This document shows positions 27,251-36,185 of a DNA stretch of 64,000 bases, one piece after another; positions within the stretch are counted from its first letter, which is position 1, and each line of letters opens with the position of its first letter. Below the pieces are notes generated by a model, which was not told where the DNA came from, did not search any database, and worked only from the letters and a program-made list of their open reading frames with translations. The translations under genes and the position numbers were made by a program. This DNA comes from Candidatus Obscuribacterales bacterium (lineage in GTDB: Bacteria > Cyanobacteriota > Vampirovibrionia > Obscuribacterales > Obscuribacteraceae), in the NCBI GenBank assembly GCA_021732085.1, contig JAKFVQ010000022.1, positions 62,001 to 126,000 on the forward strand, in the 5' to 3' direction.

Positions 27251-27817
27251 TTAACCCCGCATCGTTTTGGCCCAATCAACAGCATATGTTCCGTCGGAAT
27301 ATCGCTGCCACACTATTTTCTTTGCCGGTGTGTTTTGAATATGGTGATAGAGTTCGCCCACTCTTTCATAAAATCCTTTGGTGTGAAATGTATTGGGCAT
27401 ATCCAATGAAACTACGTCGAGGTGGTGGCAAAATTCGTGAACAAGTGTATTGAGGAATGTTCCATACGCCGAGGTTTTCTTCTGTATCGCAGTTCTCATC
27501 CATAGCCTTAGAACAGCGGTCTCTGTATCATAGTCGCCAAATGTTTGGAATTCCCAATCGCCGTGAACCTCTCTTGGACGAACGCTTAGAATTTTCGTTT
27601 TTGGATGCTCGACTTCGAAATAATCACTCAATGTATTGAGAAGAAGTTTACTCGTTGAAAGAATTGCCTTTCGATCTTCATTTGCTAATGCTTCCTTCAA
27701 TTCGATCGCATATTCTCTTAGTGGCTCTGCTGGTGGAAGTGCAAGTCGAAGAAGTTGTTCACTGCGGGAATACTCCTCCTTTTCCAATCGAGCCTTTGGT
27801 AACTTATCCGTCTTCAT
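27251..27817 (-). CDS. Zinc metallopeptidase (HExxHH), coupled to CHAT protease
   Basis: 188 residues starting at an ATGA overlap with the stop of the upstream CHAT gene, so translation is almost certainly coupled. The C-terminal half has TLVHEFCHHLD (H127, E128, H131), followed by H145-T-K-G-F-Y-E, a layout like SprT/WLM-type zincins in which a His in an HxxxF context is the third ligand. The N-terminal half is helical and charged. No signal peptide. The open frame extends to 28000 but that part is only the other frame of the CHAT gene. Confidence 0.8.
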   Translation of the reverse strand: MKTDKLPKARLEKEEYSRSEQLLRLALPPAEPLREYAIELKEALANEDRKAILSTSKLLLNTLSDYFEVEHPKTKILSVRPREVHGDWEFQTFGDYDTETAVLRLWMRTAIQKKTSAYGTFLNTLVHEFCHHLDVVSLDMPNTFHTKGFYERVGELYHHIQNTPAKKIVWQRYSDGTYAVDWAKTMRG

Positions 27818-30726
27818 TGTGTCGCGAGTGTCTTCCAATCTCCCACGGGAATGAACGCCGCCCAATAGTATGGGTGGTTCAGTGATTTCATCAGCTTCAA
27901 CTGTGCTTGTCTGAGAGATTCCATTCTGCCACCACCTGAAAGAAGCCGTTTGTAAAAGTCGATCATAAGATAAGCTGTCGCTTGATCTGACACCGGCCAA
28001 AGGCTGATCACTTCGGTTTCCGCACCTGCAATCAACAAAGCGCGACGCAATCCATAAACTCCTTCACCTTGCTTGAAGTCACCGAGTCCGGTTTCGCAAG
28101 CTGACAGCACAACGAGCTTGGTACCCCAGAGGTCCATGCCGGACACTTCCAATGCAGTGAGTATGCCGTCGTCTTTCGACTCATCGGATGTAGCCGCGTT
28201 GTTTGCTCCGGCTAGAACTATACCTGAGCGCAACAGCGAATTCTCTTTGCGCAACGTATCGGCTTGCGATTTCCGTGCACTGACGATCACTGACCGTTGC
28301 TCCTTCGTCGCGGGATGGTTTGTCTGTGACTTTGAATTCTTAGCTTTTGATTTCGCGTCAGCTTTTACTTCCACTTCTGCTTTCGAATTAGAATTTCCAC
28401 TGGGCTTTGTTGGGGACTTAACTTGCCCCCCACCTTGCGTCGCTCCTTGTGAGGACTGGATTTCGTCAGGCAGAAAAAATCCGTGGGTAGCAATGTGCAG
28501 AATCTGCGGACCTTTCTGCTCTTTGATTGTCGATTCCGTAGCGTCCTTTCCTGTAATTACTTTTGAATCAGAAAGAACTCCCGCAATCGATTTGGCTTCT
28601 TCGGCTGTCCCGGCCAGAGGCTTGAACTTCGGAATGAAAACACCCATGAATCCAATTCTGGCTTCTTCGGAGTCAGCACCACGCGTTCCTCTTTCGCTCG
28701 CTGTAACAACACTGCTGAACTGCGGATTCGCGACTATAACTGGGCCTTGTTTGTTCGGCTCATGAGCTTCCATCCGGAGGAGATCGCGACCGCTGGTCAA
28801 ATAATCAATCGAATAATTTTCGAGCAGAAACTTTCCATTCTCGTCTATAAGCGCAGCAAAGGGAAGAATGTTCATCGCTCCATCTGGTGAAAGTATTAGA
28901 GTTTTCTTTTCGCCAAGGAGTTTGCGTACGGGCTGCATCACAAGTTTGTCTAAAGCGCGCGCCTTTTGTTTGTAGTCCTTGCTGCCCGAATCTTTCATTG
29001 AATTTCGCAGTTCGGAAATTCCTTTGTCAATTACGCTTGCTTCCCCTAGATCTGCCAGTTGTGGGTCGCCATCATGATTTAGAATGTAGGCGACGTAGCG
29101 AGCTGATCCGTATCGCTCATTTCTAGTCTTCGCCTTGGAATCCAACAAGCGATATGTCGCGAACTCGACTAAAGTCATATCGTTAGGAATCGCCTGCTGA
29201 ACTGCTTCGACTGATACAGGGGTTTGCTGTGTTCTAAAAGCAGCGCTGTGTGAACTGATTTCCTTTTCCAGTAGATCAGACTTCGCCTGCAGATCTGCGA
29301 TTGACTTCCGAAATTCTTCCTTATTGTTTTGTCCTGGTCCATGCAAAATCCGCGCCGATAGATCTGCGCGTGTTGTTGATATCTCGTCCAATAACTTCTG
29401 ATCAGACTCCGAGAGATGTTGCCTCAAACTTAGAAGCTGATGGCTGACTGCATCAAGGACTCGTCCTTTTCGACGGAGGATGGTGCCGAGTGCCAGCTTT
29501 GTTGCTTCCTTGTTCTCTGGAGCAAATTTCGTATTCAGCGAAAGCGTAGCGTTTAATTCGTCTTTTCTCCAAGCTAGGTAAAGGCGCTTCTGCTCTTCCG
29601 TCCCACTACCGAGAATCATTAACAAAGACTGCTCAGAAATTTCGTTTGCCCGCTTTTGATAAGCGATCGCTTGTTCAATGTTATTTTGAACTATGCAAAG
29701 CATTCCAAGATTGTTTAACACTGGCACCAGATCGGGATGGTTCGGACCTGAGGATTTCTCGTAGATTTCTAATGCTTGTTTCAGCAGGGGCGCTGCAAGG
29801 TCATACTTGCCTTCCTCGAAATAAAGAAGTGCAAGATTATTGCAGTCGCGCGCATAATCTGGATGGTCGCTTGCAAGCAACTCCTTATCAATCTTGATTG
29901 CGCGATCGTAGAGGCTTTCGGCCTGATTGAAATCCCCTTTTGCGCGATAGACTCCAGCTAAATTGTTCAACACCGTTGCAACTCGAAGACTCTTCTGTCC
30001 GTATGTTTTCTCGAAGATTGTCAGAATGTTCTTGAGCAGAGACTCGGCTTGATCGTAATCGCCAAGGTCTTTATACAGAACGGCTAGATTGTTCAGCTCA
30101 AGTGCGTATTCGGGTCCTTCTTTTCCGAACGACTTTTCCTTTATCTGCAATGAGCGTTTAAAGAGCTCCTCAGCTTGTTTAAAGTCACCTTCGTCTTGAT
30201 ACAACAATGCAAGCCCATTCAAGGAACGGGCGACATCCGGATGGTCTGGACCCAATGTCTTTTGTCGGATGGAAAGCGCTCTGAGGAAGATCGGCTCGGC
30301 TTGGGCGTAATCGCCTGTTTGTTGATACAAATAACCAAGATTGTGCAGCACCGTGGCGACGTTTTCATGCTCTGGACCCCAGTCTTCTTCGCATAGTTCC
30401 ACAAGGACTTTTGCCGATGGTATCGCTTCAGCGTAGCGACCTTGCGGAATCAGCGATAGCATCTTTTGGAGAATTTCTGATTGTTTGGCGATTCTCTTTG
30501 AAATCGCAGAAACCTTATCTTCGACTTCCTTATTTGATGCTTTGCTTGATTCTGACTGATGCTTGCTCTTCGCGGATGGAGAGTTACTCTTCTTAGCTTC
30601 AGTCTCTTGAGTTTCCTCGTTGTTTTGTCTGCCTGATTCAGAGCTCTCTGCAATGCTCGGAGTTGGTAGCCAACAAAAGCAATGAAGAACAACAAGAAGC
30701 AGTAGAAGACAGTTTCTTACAGGCAA
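27814..30726 (-). CDS. TPR-CHAT caspase-like protease
   Basis: 970 residues from a TTG seven bases after GGTGA. A signal peptide or anchor (about 1-26, ending PSIAES) and a Ser/Lys/Glu-rich linker precede kinesin-light-chain-like TPRs of ~42 residues (about 90-390; ALSIRQKTLGPDHPDVARSL). The C-terminal CHAT domain has the caspase-type His in HIATHGFF (H748) and Cys in LSACETGLG (C877). Between them is an unusual ~80-residue Lys/Ser/Ala-rich insertion. CHAT-TPR proteins are cysteine peptidases often activated by partner binding. The downstream zinc peptidase gene overlaps by four bases. Export suggests an envelope or extracellular role. Confidence 0.93.
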   Translation of the reverse strand: MPVRNCLLLLLVVLHCFCWLPTPSIAESSESGRQNNEETQETEAKKSNSPSAKSKHQSESSKASNKEVEDKVSAISKRIAKQSEILQKMLSLIPQGRYAEAIPSAKVLVELCEEDWGPEHENVATVLHNLGYLYQQTGDYAQAEPIFLRALSIRQKTLGPDHPDVARSLNGLALLYQDEGDFKQAEELFKRSLQIKEKSFGKEGPEYALELNNLAVLYKDLGDYDQAESLLKNILTIFEKTYGQKSLRVATVLNNLAGVYRAKGDFNQAESLYDRAIKIDKELLASDHPDYARDCNNLALLYFEEGKYDLAAPLLKQALEIYEKSSGPNHPDLVPVLNNLGMLCIVQNNIEQAIAYQKRANEISEQSLLMILGSGTEEQKRLYLAWRKDELNATLSLNTKFAPENKEATKLALGTILRRKGRVLDAVSHQLLSLRQHLSESDQKLLDEISTTRADLSARILHGPGQNNKEEFRKSIADLQAKSDLLEKEISSHSAAFRTQQTPVSVEAVQQAIPNDMTLVEFATYRLLDSKAKTRNERYGSARYVAYILNHDGDPQLADLGEASVIDKGISELRNSMKDSGSKDYKQKARALDKLVMQPVRKLLGEKKTLILSPDGAMNILPFAALIDENGKFLLENYSIDYLTSGRDLLRMEAHEPNKQGPVIVANPQFSSVVTASERGTRGADSEEARIGFMGVFIPKFKPLAGTAEEAKSIAGVLSDSKVITGKDATESTIKEQKGPQILHIATHGFFLPDEIQSSQGATQGGGQVKSPTKPSGNSNSKAEVEVKADAKSKAKNSKSQTNHPATKEQRSVIVSARKSQADTLRKENSLLRSGIVLAGANNAATSDESKDDGILTALEVSGMDLWGTKLVVLSACETGLGDFKQGEGVYGLRRALLIAGAETEVISLWPVSDQATAYLMIDFYKRLLSGGGRMESLRQAQLKLMKSLNHPYYWAAFIPVGDWKTLATQ

Positions 30727-31057
30727 GGCTAAATCACCGTGAATGTGTTCTATTCTCTGGATAACCGTTAATAGTTACGTACCCGTCACTATTTTTGGTG
30801 AATCCGACACTTATTGAAGCTGAGAAAGCGATTCCGGCTTTAGTTGGGACCATGCACGTATGCCGCGTATATGCACGAACCGACTTTTAACGTCGCTAGG
30901 CCATTGTGATTTGGGCAAGTCTGGCGCTCTGCGGAATCGCCTGCGGTTTTGAGGGGTGCCGTTGGTCGGTTCTGAACTTTTATTGCGATGCTGGGGTCTT
31001 GAGAAGGTGATTTTTATCAAATGATGGCTGGCTTTCGTTTTGTCGTTTTTCGGGCAC

Positions 31058-31085
31058 TTGCGGGCATTTTTGATTGTGCTATAGT
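31058..31085 (+). promoter_or_regulatory. Candidate sigma-70-type promoter of the RHH gene
   Basis: TTGCGG (31058-31063) and TATAGT (31080-31085) are separated by 16 bases, 55 bp upstream of the ribbon-helix-helix gene start. The -35 box matches poorly, the -10 box well. The rest of the 30727-31057 gap shows no gene. Confidence 0.4.
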
Positions 31086-31090
31086 AGTCT

Positions 31091-31107
31091 GATTACACTT
31101 TGTAATC
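31091..31107. promoter_or_regulatory. Palindromic operator candidate GATTACA-ctt-TGTAATC
   Basis: A perfect 7-bp inverted repeat with three-base spacer lies just after the candidate -10 box and 34 bp before the RHH gene. Ribbon-helix-helix proteins usually repress their own promoters by binding such short palindromes, so autoregulation is the simplest reading. Confidence 0.5.
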
Positions 31108-31109
31108 GC

Positions 31110-31139
31110 GCAACTACAAAATACCTGGTAGCAACTACA
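31110..31139. repeat. Direct repeat GCAACTACA, 21-bp phasing
   Basis: GCAACTACA occurs at 31110-31118 and 31131-31139, offset 21 bp (two helical turns), the second copy running into the ATG at 31141. Same-face spacing suits two regulator dimers; it may also block the ribosome site. Confidence 0.45.
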
Positions 31140-31140
31140 T

Positions 31141-31734
31141 ATGGGCGAAAAGACCTCCAATATAAGCATTCGCATCCCTGACGAATATAGAAAGCGTCTA
31201 CAGATACAGGCCGACAAGAAGGGAGTGAGCTTTAATGCTCACATCCTGCGAGTTCTTGAAATCCATCTGATGAGCTGCGGGTTCGGTCCGACATCCCTTA
31301 CCTCAGCTAGCGGCCGCCTGTTTCAGGTTCGCTGCGAAGCATATCTAGATAACGTAGATGAGACTACCTGGGCCTTCTTTATTGATGAGCCAAAGTACGA
31401 AAAGGAAAGAGCCTATTACTTTATAGGGATCGGACGAACGATTCTTAGGGATTGGCAGGTCACCGATAAATCAACCGTGTCTAAAGAAATCGGGCTGGCA
31501 TTACTCAACTTTTACAACCGCAAGGGCTTGGAAATTGATAGGCTTACTTGGAATCAGTATCCGGGTCCGGACAATGATGGGCGTAGGGTTTTGCAGGTAG
31601 CTGAAGTTCCTGAGACGTTTACTGAGTTTCTTGATTTGTTGATGGCAGACAAATGGACGGACAAGTTTGTTAACCAGGATGAGCGTAGCCAGGATATCCG
31701 CAGAGGAAGGCAGGAATCTTCCCTATACCGGTAA
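31141..31734 (+). CDS. Ribbon-helix-helix (Arc/CopG-like) DNA-binding protein
   Basis: A 197-residue protein. Residues 4-45 form an RHH fold: the strand SNISIRIPDEYRKRLQ, then a helix-turn-helix with GVSFNAHILRVLEIHL. This is the pattern of Arc/MetJ/CopG repressors and antitoxins. The remaining ~145 residues are an unrecognised alpha/beta domain (TTWAFFIDEPKYEKERAYYF; ILRDWQVTDKSTVSKEIGLA). It is longer than classical RHH antitoxins and no toxin gene adjoins it, so a stand-alone regulator is more likely. Palindromic and direct repeats immediately upstream suggest autoregulation. Confidence 0.75.
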   Translation: MGEKTSNISIRIPDEYRKRLQIQADKKGVSFNAHILRVLEIHLMSCGFGPTSLTSASGRLFQVRCEAYLDNVDETTWAFFIDEPKYEKERAYYFIGIGRTILRDWQVTDKSTVSKEIGLALLNFYNRKGLEIDRLTWNQYPGPDNDGRRVLQVAEVPETFTEFLDLLMADKWTDKFVNQDERSQDIRRGRQESSLYR

Positions 31735-31803
31735 GCACTCAGTTTTATGGCGTGCGAACGCCGCAGATGCTAAACGCAGAAAACTCCTGAAAGGATAGAA
31801 TCG

Positions 31804-32697
31804 ATGACTGAATTTTTAATAGTGTTCGCGATTAGCTATGTGATTCATGCAATGGGGATAACCATCGGATATCACCGCCTCCTTTCCCATCGCTCATTCT
31901 GCTGCCCAAAGTGGGTTGAGTATTTCTGGGTCTTCATGGGTTACCTGGCTTTTGAGGGCTCGCCAATCTGGTGGGCGACTATTCATCGCGCGCACCATCG
32001 CCACGTCGATACGCCGCTTGATCCGCACTCGCCGCGCGAGAGTTTGTACAATGCACACTTCGGCTGGCTCACTGCAAAAACGTACGCGCCGCATGTAAAT
32101 CCGGCTATTCAATCGAAAGATCTCGTTAGCGATCCGCTTTATCGGTTTTTGGAACAGGATGGGGTATTCTGGCGCGCCCACACGATGGGATTTGCAGTTG
32201 CATTAGGTTTCCGCGCATTGCTTTGGGCGTTCTTCGGATGGCAGGTTGCGCTGGCTAGCTTGCTTGCTGGTCTGGCCGTTTTGCAAATCCCACTCATGCT
32301 TAACGTTGTTTGCCACATTCCGAAATTGGGCTATAAAAATTTCCGCAGCGAAGATGATAGCGTCAATGTATGGTGGGTTGGTCTACTTGCTATGGGCGAA
32401 GGTTGGCACAATAACCACCATGTTTTTCCAGGCTCAGCTCGTTCAGGCATCAAGCCACTTGAGTTTGATTTTTCATGGCATGTAATTCGTTTGATGAGAA
32501 AGCTTGGCTGGGCATATCGCGTAAACGATCCTTCGGAAGCTCAATTGCGCGCGAAGATGCTTGCATCGGGCATAAACACAAGCGGACGGAAATCAAAAGC
32601 ATTGGCTAGTATACCGGAGCGTCCCGTACTTTCAGCGGGCACCATGGCGCAGTCAACACGTATGCAGCGTCCGACAAGCGCTGCAGGCAAACGATAA
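31804..32697 (+). CDS. Delta-9-type fatty acid desaturase
   Basis: A 297-residue membrane di-iron desaturase with AAGGA before the ATG. The three histidine boxes are complete: HRLLSH (24-29), HRAHH (61-65) and HNNHH (202-206). These, with alternating hydrophobic segments, define the acyl-lipid/acyl-CoA desaturase group that places a first double bond in membrane fatty acids. A polar Arg/Ser-rich tail (about 255-297) is extra. It follows the RHH gene by 69 bp on the same strand. The 32698-32897 gap shows no gene. Confidence 0.92.
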   Translation: MTEFLIVFAISYVIHAMGITIGYHRLLSHRSFCCPKWVEYFWVFMGYLAFEGSPIWWATIHRAHHRHVDTPLDPHSPRESLYNAHFGWLTAKTYAPHVNPAIQSKDLVSDPLYRFLEQDGVFWRAHTMGFAVALGFRALLWAFFGWQVALASLLAGLAVLQIPLMLNVVCHIPKLGYKNFRSEDDSVNVWWVGLLAMGEGWHNNHHVFPGSARSGIKPLEFDFSWHVIRLMRKLGWAYRVNDPSEAQLRAKMLASGINTSGRKSKALASIPERPVLSAGTMAQSTRMQRPTSAAGKR

Positions 32698-32897
32698 TTC
32701 AAGAGCGCTACGCACACGGCGCATGTTTTTAGAAAGTTGAGCCACTTCTGCCAGAGCCATTTGCACCTTAACCGGGTCGGATATGTGGCTTGCGTATCTG
32801 AGGTGATCTATTAATTCGGACCATGACAAACGCAGCTATCTCCACTAGTGCTTTTGCTAGATTTATTTGAGCAGCAACGATTTAAATTCGGAATGGC

Positions 32898-33443
32898 TTA
32901 CGAATCACTCTTTCTTGCGGCCCATTCTTTGGCCAGCATGCCGAAAATGAGATCATCAACCCATTCGCCCTTGAACCATAGGCTCTCCTTAAAGTGCGCC
33001 TCTTTGCGGAAGCCCACTCGCTCAAAGAGCGCTGCCGATGCAAAATTGCGAGGATCGACTGATGCAAACACGCGGTGGACAGAATGTTCGCTCGAAAAGA
33101 GAACATTCAAAATCCAACTGATAGTTTCTGTGCTATAGCCTTGTGACTGGAATTCCGGTTTGATTGTTATTGCAACTTCAGCGATGCGCGAATCAGTGTC
33201 GAGGATGCGCACAGCGGCATCACCAATTAGCTTTCCATCGGCGCGCAATACAATTCCAAGTTGAAACCATCCTGGTGTGCCGAATTCTCGCTTCGTCAGA
33301 TTTACGACTGTTTCGCGGAGCTCATCAAGCGTGCTCGGCCAGGTCTGGTATTTGCTCACCTCTGGCAGCGAGCGATATGCGAAAACATCATCAACATCGG
33401 CGAGAGTCAAAGTGCGTAGTCGTATCCGTTTGTTATTTACCAT
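32898..33443 (-). CDS. GNAT acetyltransferase (RimJ/RimL-like)
   Basis: 181 residues from the ATG at 33443, with AAGG upstream. It begins IRLRTLTLADVDDVFAYRS and has the RimJ/RimL-type core IKPEFQSQGYSTETISWIL (acetyl-CoA pyrophosphate loop Q/R-x-x-G-x-A/S) and the late strand HRVFASVDPRNFASAALFERVGFRKE. It probably acetylates a protein N-terminus or a small amine. Start choice: the longer frame to 33476 lacks a ribosome site. Confidence 0.88.
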   Translation of the reverse strand: MVNNKRIRLRTLTLADVDDVFAYRSLPEVSKYQTWPSTLDELRETVVNLTKREFGTPGWFQLGIVLRADGKLIGDAAVRILDTDSRIAEVAITIKPEFQSQGYSTETISWILNVLFSSEHSVHRVFASVDPRNFASAALFERVGFRKEAHFKESLWFKGEWVDDLIFGMLAKEWAARKSDS

Positions 33444-33672
33444 GACTGCTTTACCTTGCTGCGGCTGTATGCACAAATGCTATTACAATTTTGCGATTTT
33501 GCATGAAACTACTGGAAGTGAAGATGTCGAGCTGATGGAGTTTACTCCCTCGCGACTCGAATGCCTACCGCGAAATTCGCATTCGTCGTAAGCTTCTGTC
33601 TTTGCGGCCCGCATAGCTAGCGGCGCCTGCATTGGGGAGGCACTCAGGAATCTTTCAACTGTGCTTGCTATC

Positions 33673-33840
33673 ATGTCACGTCTAGTGGAATTGCATACGC
33701 ATGCTGGTTGCCTCGATTATTTTGCTGGACGCAAGGAGTCTGCGCGTAAGCATTTTGACTGGGTGAAGGCTAACGGCATGCAGGCATACATCGAACCCAT
33801 TCTTGTTTATGGGCTGATGCGAAAGAACGGTTGGTATTAG
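33673..33840 (+). CDS. Small ORF, possible TPR-protein remnant
   Basis: 55 residues from the ATG at 33673 (a GTG at 33661 is in frame), containing HAGCLDYFAGRKESARKHFD, which has the residue spacing of one TPR. No clear ribosome site fits this start. It converges with, and overlaps by four bases, the kinase gene ending at 33837. Either a small gene or the C-terminal relic of a TPR gene. Confidence 0.3.
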   Translation: MSRLVELHTHAGCLDYFAGRKESARKHFDWVKANGMQAYIEPILVYGLMRKNGWY

Positions 33841-36014
33841 AGCCGAGATAATGCTTCTGCGCGTGCAGATACAGCCCGCGTACGCCTTTGTGCCATCACT
33901 TCATCGCCTTTTTCCTGATCGCATATTTTGATTAACCGGTCAAAGCAAGTGACGGCATCTCTATATTTCTTGAGTTCTAGTTCACAAAATCCAAGTGACT
34001 CTAAGACAGCCGCGCGGTTTCCTCTTGTTACGATCTCGGAACTCTCGGTTGTGCTTGCCCTATCCATGAGCAAAAGAGCGCGCTTAAATAGAGGCTCTGC
34101 GGAGCGCGAATTTCCATCGTTACTTAAAGACCATCCAAGTGAACAGATAGCAGTAATGACTGCTGATGATGTTTCGGGATTGATTTTTTCTTTGGCAGCT
34201 AGCAAGCGAGTAAAGATAGCGGTGCTCTTTCCAAACTGCTTGCTTTTGAAATAGGTTTGAGCTAACGAGTCCAGTTCATCATAGATTTGTTGTTCCAGTT
34301 GCCTGGCTGCAATGTTGTTTTGGTCAATAGATTGTTTCCTTTCGATGTGCTTGAGCGCCTGCTCTAAGTTAGAGAGAGCGTGCTCATTGTCCTGCTGCTT
34401 TTGATAGCATTGGGCAAGAAAAATATAGCTGCCGGCCATGTCCAGATCGTTATTATTGCGTGGACCAAGGAGCAATTTCATCTGAATGGAGCGTTGCGCA
34501 AAGTCAACGGACTCTGCGTGATGTCCTTCTTTTGCAGCTTCATGTGCCAGTGTATTAAAGAGATCAGCAGCCTTTCGTGCGTACGAACTTCCCAGCGTTT
34601 TGCTACCGATTTTAAGATAAGTATTGGCGAGATCTTCATGGACGATTGCAAGAGAACTGCTGTTTAAGCTTCGGCTTCCATCTCTGGTCTTTTCCTCCAG
34701 TAGAGATTGCAGTTTCTTTAGTGTATTTGCCGCGTCTGCATATCGTTGTTCTAGCAAGTACACATTACCAAGCTTTTGAAGCGTGTTGATTCGTCGCGGA
34801 TCGTCGGCCGGTAATATCATTGCTTCCAGAGCGAGAATTGCTGAATTGTCATTCGCAAAAAGCAGCAGGACTAATACTGCAAGAAGTGCCACTGCGCCTG
34901 AGCAGACTATTAGTGCGCGATTGATTTTTCTTGCCTCATCATCCCCCGGATTTTTGTCAAGCAGTAATGAGCCATGCCTGTGTGTGTTCGCTTGACCAAC
35001 GAGCCAATGGTATTCGGGAGTTTGCTCTAACGCTAACTTCAGGTCTGTGATCGACTGATAACGACTCTCTGCGTCTATAGTGATCGCCTTTAAAATAATG
35101 GATTCAAGCGCGGTCGAAATTTGTGAATCTGGTTTCAAGTGACTCGGATTTTTAATCTCTATTTTTTCCTCGTCACAAATGACCTTCAGAAGATCATCCA
35201 GCGATAATGGTGGCGATGCTGTTAAGCACTCAAACATTACGCAGCCCAAGGAGTAAACATCCGAGCGGACGTCGGCTTTCTGCCCGCGCCATTGCTCAGG
35301 ACTCATGTATAAAGGACTGCCAAACACATGTCCTGTTTGTGTCAGTTTTTGCTTCGCTTCTTGCGCTCCAGGAATGAATCGAGCTAAACCGAAATCGAAG
35401 ATTTTGATTTGATCTCCAATACCATTTTCATTTACTACCAGGATGTTGCTTGGTTTGAGATCTCGGTGGACGATTCCTGCTTTGTGTGCTTCGTTCAGTC
35501 CGTCGCATAGTTGCATAAAAATGGACAGTGCACGGGTTGGCTGAAGTGGGCCCTCTTCTTCGAGCAATTTATCCAGACCTCTGCCCTCTACATATTGCAA
35601 CACCATATAAGCTTGTGCATCTTCGGAAACTCCAAAACCGTATGCAGGAACAATATTCTGGTGTGAAAGGAGGCAAAGAGCTTGACCTTCTCGATGGAAG
35701 CGCAAAAGTTTATCCTCATCGTTTTGCAAATCACTGTGCAAAATTTTGAGGGCAACAGAGCGATTTAAGTCCTCATGATGAGCCTTGTAGACTGCGCCCA
35801 TGGCACCACTGCCTAGTAAAGTCTCAATTCGATAACGGTTATCAAATAGGGAGCCGAGCAACAACTGCGCGGCAGATGGGATCAGTTCAGATCCATCATC
35901 AGGACAAAGTGCAAACTGAGACGAAAATTTGCGGCCGCAACTGGTGCAAATCTTGGATGTGAGGGTGTTTGGGTCTTGCTTTTCGCTCTGTTCTGCGCCT
36001 GGCTTTTCGTCCAT
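33837..36014 (-). CDS. Serine/threonine protein kinase with TPR sensor tail
   Basis: A 725-residue protein. A small zinc-ribbon-like N-terminus (C23-x2-C26, C37-P-D-D-G) precedes a Hanks-type kinase domain (about 57-325): GSGAMGAVYKAHH glycine loop, VALKIL lysine, catalytic HRDLKPSN (H183-R-D185, K187), DFGLARF and the activation segment FGSPLYMSPEQWRG. One transmembrane helix (about 368-388) and extracytoplasmic TPRs (about 400-720) follow. It phosphorylates Ser/Thr in cytoplasmic proteins, with the TPR part likely sensing envelope partners. A second kinase of the same plan is at 54.9-56.9 kb. Confidence 0.95.
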   Translation of the reverse strand: MDEKPGAEQSEKQDPNTLTSKICTSCGRKFSSQFALCPDDGSELIPSAAQLLLGSLFDNRYRIETLLGSGAMGAVYKAHHEDLNRSVALKILHSDLQNDEDKLLRFHREGQALCLLSHQNIVPAYGFGVSEDAQAYMVLQYVEGRGLDKLLEEEGPLQPTRALSIFMQLCDGLNEAHKAGIVHRDLKPSNILVVNENGIGDQIKIFDFGLARFIPGAQEAKQKLTQTGHVFGSPLYMSPEQWRGQKADVRSDVYSLGCVMFECLTASPPLSLDDLLKVICDEEKIEIKNPSHLKPDSQISTALESIILKAITIDAESRYQSITDLKLALEQTPEYHWLVGQANTHRHGSLLLDKNPGDDEARKINRALIVCSGAVALLAVLVLLLFANDNSAILALEAMILPADDPRRINTLQKLGNVYLLEQRYADAANTLKKLQSLLEEKTRDGSRSLNSSSLAIVHEDLANTYLKIGSKTLGSSYARKAADLFNTLAHEAAKEGHHAESVDFAQRSIQMKLLLGPRNNNDLDMAGSYIFLAQCYQKQQDNEHALSNLEQALKHIERKQSIDQNNIAARQLEQQIYDELDSLAQTYFKSKQFGKSTAIFTRLLAAKEKINPETSSAVITAICSLGWSLSNDGNSRSAEPLFKRALLLMDRASTTESSEIVTRGNRAAVLESLGFCELELKKYRDAVTCFDRLIKICDQEKGDEVMAQRRTRAVSARAEALSRL

Positions 36015-36185
36015 GCTTTTCTACCGCCTGATTCTCAACCTACCCAGTCCAATTACGTTTCAAATCTTTGGGAGGCATTGAGTTTCGTGTATCTGCAGGT
36101 TGCTTGATTGGGTGCCTGGCAGGGTAGGTAGATCTGGTCAGATAAAACCAGAAATTTGTAACGACAACGCAGGACAATATTTCAA

